Shown here one piece after another: positions 55,051 through 64,000 of a stretch of 64,000 nucleotides of DNA. Origin of the DNA: Sciurus carolinensis (Eukaryota; Chordata; Mammalia; Rodentia; Sciuridae); NCBI RefSeq assembly GCF_902686445.1, contig NC_062214.1, forward strand, positions 47,377,454-47,441,453. The letters are read 5' to 3'. The notes beneath the pieces are model-generated. The model was not told the origin of the DNA. It saw only the letters and a list, made by a program, of their open reading frames with translations, and ran no database searches. Position 1 is the stretch's first letter. The number at the start of each line of letters is the position of its first letter. The translations under genes were made by a program, and so were the position numbers.

Positions 55051-56104
55051 CTGGTTGGATGGCTTCTCTAGAGCTCTTTCTCTAGAGAAGTGCTTTGGAG
55101 TCTATTTCCTTGAAGGAATCTTCAGATTCATGTTTTGGGGAGCACATTTGAGACCACAGGACTTTGTGGTCAGGTCATGGGAAAGACCTGGGAAATGGTC
55201 CCACTATTTGTGATGAATGGTCTCAGGGAATCTCCCTATCTTCAGTACGACCAGTCCTCACCCTCCATTATGTATCCAGAATCCTAATCTATCCTGTGAC
55301 ATCTCCAGAGACCATACCCTGCCTTTGAAGAGGAGGGAGGATTTCCCTAACAAACCTGAGACCAGGAAGTTATCCACCATCCTCTCCTCTAAGCCAGGTT
55401 CTACAGCCGGATTCTGCAGCCCTGTCCTACAGCCCTGTCCTAACTTTCTCTGACTGGTTTCTGAAGATTGAATAGGCTTACTTCCTGTTGCCACTCCTTT
55501 CCATAGTTACATGTTCTGCTCTTCTGGGTATATTACTACCAGCTCATTCATGAGTTATATAGAAAGAATTTAGAGTGGTACATGTTTCATCAATGTTAGC
55601 ATTTCTCATCTAAAGCATCATTCTATGGATGCCTCCCTCTTTGTTTTCTTTGTCCTTATAGACTTAGTATACTCTTTTTAGCCTTTTTTAACCACCATTT
55701 TTATAATTCGAGAAGTGAAGACAAAGATTGGTGATCAGTATACCATGTTTAAGCAAAGTTTCATACTGACCCTCAGAGATTAGCACTGCTGACCCCACAA
55801 CCCTTCTACTAAGTACTAAACTGACCATGGCCTATTAGCACTCAAGATTATATAACAAACAAGGAGCTCAATTTCATACTCTTTTGTTATTAGATATTGC
55901 AGTTTGTATTTTTTAGCATAAAACAACTGCTTTTTTGTCTTTAAAAAAAATCACCATTTTATCCCTAGCCTCCTCAAAACCCTCTTGTCTATTAGAGCCC
56001 ATAAAGAATCCAAGAGTCTTAATTTTTTAAAAAATTCTTTAAAACACCCTGTAAGCACAGGTATTGTATACCTTCTACACCAGAACCACTCTTCTTTTAC
56101 TATT
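55051..56104. other. Unassigned stretch
   Basis: Opposing open frames of 78 residues near 55217-55494 are not supported by any domain. Confidence 0.4.
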
Positions 56105-56600
56105 ATTTGTATTAAATAACTTTTTTTCATTTTATAAGAGTGTTACATTTATAAAAAATAACAAAACTGGTACAGAAAGTTCTTGGATGCTCTTGTCCAG
56201 TTTTCTCTGATTGTTATCATCTTACATTACTGGGTACATGTGTCACAACTAAGGACCCATCCTCAGTACATTACTATTAACTAAATCCAGATTTAATAAG
56301 ATTGCACTTATTTTTCCCTGGTGTCCTTTTTCAGTTCTAGGATCCTACCCAGAATAGCAAATGGCAAATACTCATCATGTCTCTTTAGCCACTTTTGTTT
56401 TGTGACTGTTTCTCATATTTTCTTGATTTTTGATGACCTTAATTGTCCTGGAGAGTCCTGGTCAGGCATTTTGTAGAATGGACTTCAGTTTGGGTTTGTC
56501 AATATATTTCACATGGTTAGACAGGGGGATTGGGGTGGAATGAAGGCCACACAGAGGAAGTAGCCTATTCTTCACATCATATCAAGCATACACACTGTTG
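56105..56600 (-). mobile_element. L1M 3'UTR fragment (antisense)
   Basis: CTGGTGTCCTTTTTCAGTTC, GTCTCTTTAGCCACTTTTG, GTCAGGCATTTTGTAGAATG and CTTCACATCATATCAAGC follow the same L1M 3'UTR type as 2440-2899. Confidence 0.6.
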
Positions 56601-56621
56601 GCATAGATTCTCATTGGTGTG

Positions 56622-56985
56622 TGTCTTCTGCTGCTTCAATAAAATCCCTGAGAGAAAGTCATTTGCAAAGAAAAAAAACTTATTTAACTCACAGTTGTGG
56701 AAATCCCAGAGCATGATGCTGGCACCCATTGAGGGCTTTCTTGCTGCATCATAACAGACAGAGAGCATCACATGGTACGACAGCAAGCATGCTACCTCAG
56801 GTCTCTTTTCCTCTTCTGATAAAGCCACTAATGCCCTCATAGGGGACATATCTTCCTAACCTCATCTAATTCTAATTACTTCCCAATGGCCCCATCTCCA
56901 AAGACCATTATCAAATAAATTGGGGAACTAAATTTCCAAAACATGAGTTTGAGGGTACTCAGCCAAATTAGAGCTTGTGACTAAC
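56622..56985 (-). mobile_element. ERVL-MaLR solo LTR
   Basis: Antisense order: CTTATTTAACTCACAGTTGT, TTCTTGCTGCATCATAAC, ATCACATGGTACGACAGC, CTAACCTCATCTAATTCTAA, GGCCCCATCTCCAAAGACC. Confidence 0.8.
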
Positions 56986-58174
56986 ATTTACCTCTGGCCA
57001 CTCTAAAGCCATTCATTTTCCTTACAGTTTGCCCTTTGGAAGCAGGTAACTAATGAAGCCCACACAGAAGGGGTAGGGAGTTAGTCTTCTCCTCTTTGAG
57101 GACTCTTCTCCTTTTCTATTTTTACAAAATTACAAATGATTGAGATGGTTCATGTTTGTTGAAGTCTGTCCATAGATGAGTGGATTTATTCTGTACACAC
57201 ATGAAAACATATCAGCAATTAAATACGAAAACCAAATTGTCCTCTACTGCCTCCAACATCCTTCCTCCTAAGATAAACAATTGTCTTTTCTCAGAAATAA
57301 GTGGGATCTCATGAAAGGGTGAATTTTTTTCTACAAGGAAAAATTCCCTGGTAGGAGTTCTCCTGGGGGGCAAAAGAACCACATTTATAATTAGATATCG
57401 ATTTCAGGAAGTGTTTAGATATTGGGGTGCATTAGTTTGAACAAAGTCATCTATTCTGGCATTAATGCCTAAGAAGGGCACATAGAACACTCAGACAGTG
57501 CCTGGGGGCTATGGTGCTGTATCTGTTCTTTGTGCCTTGGGTTATCTCTGTTTTCAATCTTGTGGGCTGTAGATAGCATTTCTTGACACTAGGCTCTTCA
57601 GAGGCAATCAAATAAGTGTCTGGAAAATTCTGCATGCTCCTGGAGCAAAGAAAAAGTTCTGTGCTCAATGACTACCAGTCATGCGATGTCAACTCTGCAA
57701 ATGCTCAATTCCTTCAGATTGATGGGAGTGTAAGGCTGAGCTCCAGGGAAAGGAACTAATTTTCCTCTGGCACTAGCTGGTATGACTGTACAAGTCCTAA
57801 GAAAAACCAGAACACTACTTTAACCACTCATAAACCCCAAAGGGTATATGCATCCCTCACTTACATCCCTGCAGTTGCAGGCTCTCTAAATGCCTCTGGC
57901 TTTATCAGGCTGTGGTTCCTTTCTTTTCATTTCCTTTATTTCCTCTAAGTGAGCTATTTCATGCAAATATTTGGGAATGTGTCCGTTTGTTTCTTGGTCT
58001 GCTTCACTGCTATGCTGAAAAACACAGTGTATATACCAAGGAGGGGGCAAGTGGAATGTTTCCCAAGCTATTCTTGGAATTATATGTAAAATTAAGATTT
58101 AATTTTTTTTAACTTGCCCTCTCTCTCTTCTCCTTCTGCTCCCTGGATCTTTTCCTCTGTTCTACTGGTCTTTC
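56986..58174. other. Unassigned stretch
   Basis: Nothing recognised on either strand. Confidence 0.4.
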
Positions 58175-58505
58175 TTCAATTTTTTAGAACTTTTTAAATG
58201 TTTAGTGCATTATAAATATACATAATGGTGAAATTCACTGTGGTATATTCATATATATATATACATAGGATAGTTTGGTCAGTTTCATTCCAGTGTTCCT
58301 TCCTTTTTCACCCACCCTATTGCCCTTCCTCTACTCCATTGATCTCTCTTCTATTTTCATGGAATTCCCCCTTCCCTTTTTTCCCTTTATTTGGTCTACC
58401 TTCTGCACCTGAGGAAAAAACATTCAACCCTTGACTTTCTGGGTCTGGCTGACATTTTTTGAATGACCTGATCATGGTGGATCATTTATTTGGACTATAA
58501 GAATG
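58175..58505 (-). mobile_element. 5'-truncated L1 3' end
   Basis: C/T-rich complement of an L1 G-rich 3'UTR, with GGTATATTCATATATATATA, CACCCACCCTATTGCCC and GACTTTCTGGGTCTGGCTGA. A short TA tract lies at 58249-58264. Confidence 0.6.
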
Positions 58506-58512
58506 CTGCTGC

Positions 58513-58707
58513 TCTGGCCAAGCACAGTGACACATGACAGTAATCCCAGCAACTCAGAAGACTAAGACAGGAAGATGTCAAGTTCAAGACCAGTCTGGGC
58601 AACTTAACAACACTCTGTGTCAAAACAAAAAACAGAAAAAAGGTGGGAATATAGCTTAGTAGTAGCACCCTGCATTCAATCCCAGAACAACAAAAAAAAA
58701 TACACAA
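58513..58707 (+). mobile_element. B1-dID SINE
   Basis: TGGCCAAGCACAGTGACACA, GTAATCCCAGCAACTCAGA, then an ID half GGGAATATAGCTTAGTAGTA ... TTCAATCCCAGAA, and an A tail. Confidence 0.88.
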
Positions 58708-59358
58708 TGCTACTGTTCCATGGTGAGAATCATGTGCTACAAGAGGCTACAATCAATCCAGTCTCCCGTTCATTCATTTACTCATTCACTCATTCATCAA
58801 ACCAAGGTTGCCTGCTTTCTTAGCACACCCACAGGCTCTGGGGAGAATAAAGAGAGGGATAACCAGTGCTGTGGAGCTGCCACCATCCACAGAGATCAAG
58901 CTAAAGACAGTGCACAAGAACAGTTAACTGGACAGGCTCCAAACTGTTTCCAGAAACACACCCAGGAAAAGGTGAGGCCTGCCTCTGAATTGATGGTCAG
59001 CCCAGTTACATAAAAATGGGGGTTATTTTTGTAAAGAAAGCAAAGAGGCAATCCTTTCCAAACAAATCCCAAATGGGCAGAGACCCCTTTCTGCAAAATA
59101 AACACACCCAGATCTTAGGAAGTGCAAGCAGAAGTGTTTACAGGGAGATCTAAAGCTGCCTGACAGGGGCTGGGCCTCTGTAGCCTGGGGCTGTCTGCAG
59201 TCAGCCTGTGACTTGCTTCCTTTGTGAAAACTGCAATCTGCCAGAATTCAGAACTTAGCTTGGACGTTAGAATCCTAATCACAGTGAGATTGATTTGTAA
59301 CACTCTTAAATAATCTTTTTCAAAATTCATGACCAAATGCATGAGAAAATTACTGTAA
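58708..59358. other. Unassigned stretch
   Basis: (ATTC)n-like tract near 58769-58797. Otherwise nothing recognised. Confidence 0.4.
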
Positions 59359-59461
59359 GGTCAATGTAGGACCCTAAATACCACTGACCCTCCTGAATGG
59401 GTGAGCTCAAAGGTGAATCTTATTTTAAAAATCGAAAAGAGAATATTGCATTATATTAGAG
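59359..59461 (+). repeat. Unnamed direct repeat, copy A
   Basis: A ~103-bp segment sharing GGTCAATG ... CACTGACCC ... CTGAATGGGTGAGCTCAAA ... GAATATTGCAT with 61401-61503, at roughly 80% identity by eye. Confidence 0.8.
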
Positions 59462-61400
59462 GTTGCCTATAGAACATGGGAATCATTAGTAATTGTTTAT
59501 TAGTTATTAAGCCAATTATTTTAAAAGTGTGTATCCAATTATTGCACCATAATTTGCTTCAGTTTATATTATGATAAAGAGTAAATAATATGCAACAGAA
59601 AGGAAAAAATGTGTGTGTGTGTGTGTGTTTGAGCATGTCTGCATTTATGTGAGCACATGTGAGTGACCACATGTATGATACCTGAATGTTAGAGTTGCCA
59701 GCAAGAATAAATAAAAGCACAGTGCACTCAATTACATTAGAATTTCCAATAAATAGCAAATAACATTTTAGTGCAATTATGCCCCAAAATATTGTATAGC
59801 AATATTTCAAATACTCATGGGACACACATATAGTAAAACATTATATGTTGTTTATTTGAAATTCAAATCAATTGGGTGTCCTGCTTCTGTATTTTATCTG
59901 GCAATCCTAGTAAATGTGAATGTGTGGAGTTGTGTCAGCACATGGTGTGTGTTCACGTGGTATGAGTGTGTGTGTAAGGCTGGGTGTTGTGCATATGAGC
60001 ATGCCAGAGTCACAGAGGATGTGAGGAGATGGGTGAAGTTGCCACTGCCAATCTGAAAGAGATAATGTGTACCATTATTCACATCATGACATTCTGTAAA
60101 AGGGCCAACCATAAATCATAAATGACAAATTGTGATCATCTCCAAAGACTATGCAAATGAAAAGTATGCATTTCTAGAACTTTTATGACTTTGATCAAAT
60201 TGATCTCGTCTAGCAAGCAAATTTCCAACTTAGGAATTGACTCTAAAGGAATTTTTCCCTAAGGACCAGGATCCTTGAAATGAAGAATTGTTTGTAAATC
60301 ATAATACTCACCAAATTCATTCCATACCTGAGAATATTATCCTAAGAAAATGATCTGAAATGCAGTAAGTGCACTGCATAAGGAACAATATTTATAAAAT
60401 AGAAAAAACAACTACAAATACCTAAGGCTGTCTGAGACCATTGTGGTTCATTCACACATTTAGGTAATATGCCACCAGGTAAGCAGTGTTTATGAAAGTT
60501 TTGTCCCGTGCAGACCACCAGCAAATGGAGAAAAAAAATCAGATAAAATACATTTAGAAAATGTTTGTCTCTGCATATACTGTGTTTGAAAGACTGGTAG
60601 GGAAAGAAAAAACAAGCATGGATGGTTACCAAACTAGAAAAAATGCACCAAACTTTTGGTAGAACTTTTCTGTTTTGGTGGACTTAATATTTTTTTCTTT
60701 TCTGTGCTTTTCACAGTGACTGTATTACTTTTGAAACTGGAAAAGGAATGTATTTTGGAAGCAAAGTAAGCATACAAAAGTGTTTTCACTGGTTGTGATG
60801 CAGGTGACCTGCACAGCATCCCTGAGACTATGTGTGGCTCTCACTTTACAGGAAGCCCTGGGCTTTCTTGGAAACAGAGGTGCTAATATGGGCCCCATCT
60901 CTGACCCTGAGAATAATGCAGAGATTCAGATACCCTGGGGTCTCCTCACTACCTCTGGGACATGTGTAGAAGTTGGGCTTAGACATTGTTTAGGTGGAAG
61001 TTTTCAGTGATGCTGGTTGAAAATACTGACATGTGGGCTGACATTAGATAATGAAATTTCATCCAACATACAAGTGCATAATGCCCTAGAAGGACCTAGA
61101 AGAGGGCAGAGCATCAACTCCAGAATTACTCAAGTGAAGTGTTTATTTTCCATTTGCCTTCCAAACTGTTGTCTTCTTGTTCTTGTTTGTTCATGGTTCT
61201 CTTCTGTCTTGCATGGTTTAAGCCAATATCAGCTTGTTGGCTTCTGTGTCTCACATTTCCTTGTTCTCTTCATGCTTTAATGTGTGAGAAGTGCACTTTT
61301 AGATTTGTCTGTGCTTTGAGAAAACCTATGAAATTTCTGAACCTGGGAATAGTCAAGAGATGGAGCAGAGACCTGGGGCTCTGTATTTGGCCCAAGGAAA
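59462..61400. other. Unassigned stretch with a (TG)n tract
   Basis: (TG)n at about 59611-59629. No gene or recognised repeat. Confidence 0.4.
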
Positions 61401-61503
61401 GGTCAATGCAGAGCTGTAAATATCACTGACCCTTCTGAATGGGTGAGCTCAAAAATTAATGTTATCTTAAAATTCAAAAAGGGAATATTGCATCATACTA
61501 AGC
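61401..61503 (+). repeat. Unnamed direct repeat, copy B
   Basis: Second copy, same orientation, offset 2042 bp from copy A. Sequence similarity stops at both edges. Confidence 0.8.
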
Positions 61504-63879
61504 TCTACCCACAAGGCAAAGCCTGGTAAGACACAAAACTGGATACATTCATTGAAGTCACTTTCTGCCTCTCTGTCTCTCTCTCTTTCATCATTATTTC
61601 ACTGTCCTCTGTTGGAATACAGTATTGGGATAGGGATCTGACTTACCTCAATCCATGGGGACAACCTTCTCACCCCTCACCTCCTGATGGCCATTCTCCC
61701 TGTAAGTGCTGATTCAATGCAATTTAGTTTGTACCAATGAGACATGAGTACAGGATCTGTGGAAAAAAGCATTACCCCTTTGGACAGTGGAGTTTGTAAG
61801 TATGAAGGTCAGAACTGTTTTGTGGAAGAAGGTGATAGGCCCCAGAATGAAGGTTACAGGACAGATGGTATCACTGATGCTATGATTAAATAAAACCAAC
61901 AAGATAGGGCCTTCTGGTCTCTCTGAGTTTTATAGGCATAATGGCCCATAAATGTCTTTTATGGTTCAAACTGGTTTGCATGGGATTTTTCTCTCATTTA
62001 CATAGAAAACTCAGGGGTTATATTTTTGCAAGCAACAATAAGGCTAATTTAAATTGTCTTGGAGAAATAATGAGAAAAAATTGAGTCCATGCTAGAAAAT
62101 CTGGGACCCATAGTTATCATAGATAAATGACAACTGTAATAATTTGCCAAAAATGGTATAATTTAGAGGCTAAGGTACAATCTCAACTTCCAAAAAGATG
62201 TAACATGAGATGATTGAGTGGTAAAGATCAATGACAATCCTAGGGAGAATAAAAAAAAAAAAAAAAGCATATTCCTCTACTTCCACCAAGCCAATGCATA
62301 CTCCACTTTGTCCTCATCCTCTCCCTTCCCAGTGGCCTGCCCTATTCCAATCTTTGCTTCTCCATATATCTGTTGGATGAGCTAGGACAGGCCAAGCTAA
62401 CTTCCCTTCCTGTCCTTCTGGCACCAGGTGAGAGCTATGCCCATCCTCGAGCTTTCCTTATGAAAGAAATGGCACCAGGCCTATTGACATATTGACAGGG
62501 ACAAACTCAATCACTGTGGCAAACAGCATGGCTCTGTTATTTCAATTGGTTCAGACCAACCTTTACTAGAAGATTGGGAGGCACCATGCTCTTGAGGATT
62601 AGCTGTTGCCAGTTTTGCTTCACTTCCAGTCAAGCATCCCATTTCTTTTCCTGTCTGATATTTACTCAATAATTGACATTTTACATCACTGATAAATATT
62701 TAAGGGAATATTGATATTAAGACTGTGGCCGCGGTTGAAGATTTCTTTGGTAGTAAGGACTGGAATCTTGGTCGTGGGAAATGAGGAGGGTCTTTCTTTG
62801 CTCATGGGAAGAAGAGAAAGGAAGTAATGACTAGAGTTATCAGAATCTGTCCACCCCAACAAGTCCATTTGAGGGATCTTAAGAAGCAGTCAACCACATC
62901 TATATTATATTATATTACAATATGATAAATCATTAACAGGATCAAGAATAAATATTAGACAAGGCAAACCATCCACTGCCAATGCTACCATGACCACAGC
63001 TTCTAAGCAAAAACCAAACTATACAGAATTTGGTTAGTGTGATTTAAGAAGTAGACAAAAGATTGAAAACTGTAAGAGTCACTGAAAATTCAGGCACGGG
63101 GGTAGCCTGTCCACACTCTTGCAGGCTTGATTCCCTGCACTCACTAGAATCAGGTTGCTATCATGGAGTTGGTCATGGGAAAACATCTGGAGGTAAACAA
63201 AATCCATCTTTCATGTTCATGTAAACACAGAGAAAGGAGGCACAGTGAACAAAAGAAATTGTATGGGACACGTGTCCAGTTCAAGAATGATTCAATTCCC
63301 AGGTTCAAAACCAGGAAATTTTTCTGGCTGGGTGAAACATGCTTATGTCATAAATTTTAAAAAGCTTGTAGCTCATTGGGTCTCAATTACCACAAATAAT
63401 CTAGGCATGTGTAGGCGTAAATACCAAGACATGCTTTTTACTGCCCATTTCCCTTGATACTTTAAAGAACACTAAGAGAAAAATGTGAGATAAATTGGAA
63501 ATAAACACGACCAGTGTTGAATAGCCAATTAAGCACATACGTATGTGACACATTATAGGAAAACTGTACACATGAATGTCTTTCAACACAGAAAAACTCA
63601 TAGATCAGAGGATTTTAATAATAGAGTGATCTTTTTAAAAAACTTTTTAACTCAGAGCTTTTTTTAAAAATGTGATGTAAAAAACGAACTGAAGAAAATG
63701 AAATATTGATTTTTTTGAAATCGCTAATTTTCAAATTTTATCTCAGCTATTTTTTCTTAATACAGGCAAAGAAAACTTTTCCAACAGACACAAACAATAA
63801 GACAATTTATTAGATCCAATTAGAGGAAGTTTAGTATGTGGCACATCTGGGTGAGTTAACAGTCAGGGATGTCATGAAG
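61504..63879. other. Unassigned stretch
   Basis: An A-run at 62251-62267 and an ATATT-rich tract at 62903-62924. No recognised repeat or gene. Confidence 0.4.
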
Positions 63880-64000
63880 GACCCATGTTCTCCCTCTGTG
63901 CTCTGCCACCCTATAAGAGCTGGATGTACCCCAGACTGGCTTCCTGCATAGCTGCAAGATGACTCTACTAGCTCTGGGAGTCACCTCTGGACATTTAACA
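63880..64000 (-). mobile_element. Edge of an old LTR-like repeat
   Basis: GCATAGCTGCAAGATGACTC and TAGCTCTGGGAGTCACCTC resemble a common antisense ancient-LTR motif. The window ends inside it. Confidence 0.35.

Noticed and set aside
63959..64000. ATG with an open frame at the window edge after a TATAAG-like box
   Set aside because: The sequence resembles an ancient antisense LTR motif, and the window ends after 14 codons, so a gene start cannot be supported.

Overview
This is 64 kb of mammalian nuclear DNA dominated by interspersed repeats. I find no host protein-coding exon, rRNA, tRNA or snRNA gene. The SINEs point to a squirrel-family rodent (ground squirrel, marmot or tree squirrel). There are several ID elements (tRNA-derived, short, with A-rich tails) and several B1-dID elements (a B1-type 7SL half fused to an ID half), on top of older MIR, L2, MER5A, MER20, Tigger, MLT1/MST and MLT2 repeats shared by placental mammals. 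The window is best read as intergenic or deep-intron sequence.

Layout. 0-5 kb: a Tigger DNA transposon split by a 735-bp solo LTR, a second probable LTR, an L1M 3' end split by an MST-type LTR, and an L2 split by MER5A. 7-10.8 kb: a CA microsatellite, B1-dID elements, a young IAP-like solo LTR with a perfect 6-bp target duplication, and an MST-like LTR. 12.1-16.3 kb: an old antisense L1M carrying nested MLT2, MaLR and SINE insertions. 16.6-25.4 kb: another antisense L1M that has received a complete young L1 (17377-23610), an L1-5'UTR-like fragment and a Tigger element. 26-43 kb: scattered MaLR LTRs, MIRs, IDs, a degenerate minisatellite, an insertion made only of poly(A), and an inverted pair of ERVL-type LTRs. 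43-64 kb: MER3- and MER20-type hAT elements, a MIR split by a MaLR LTR, more MaLR/MLT1 LTRs, L1 3' ends and a pair of unassigned direct repeats.

The centrepiece is the L1. It has two 606-bp-spaced 5'UTR monomers, an uninterrupted 348-residue ORF1 with an 11-residue tandem duplication in its coiled coil, and an ORF2 with all endonuclease and reverse-transcriptase catalytic residues. ORF2 is broken by three frameshifts and one nonsense codon. The 3'UTR is telomere-like and G-rich, and the element ends with a short 3' transduction with a second poly(A), inside a 13-bp target-site duplication. I found no new multi-gene system. The interest lies in the retrotransposon structures and in several unusual insertion products. 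Family names come from recognising consensus patterns by eye; none was checked against a database.
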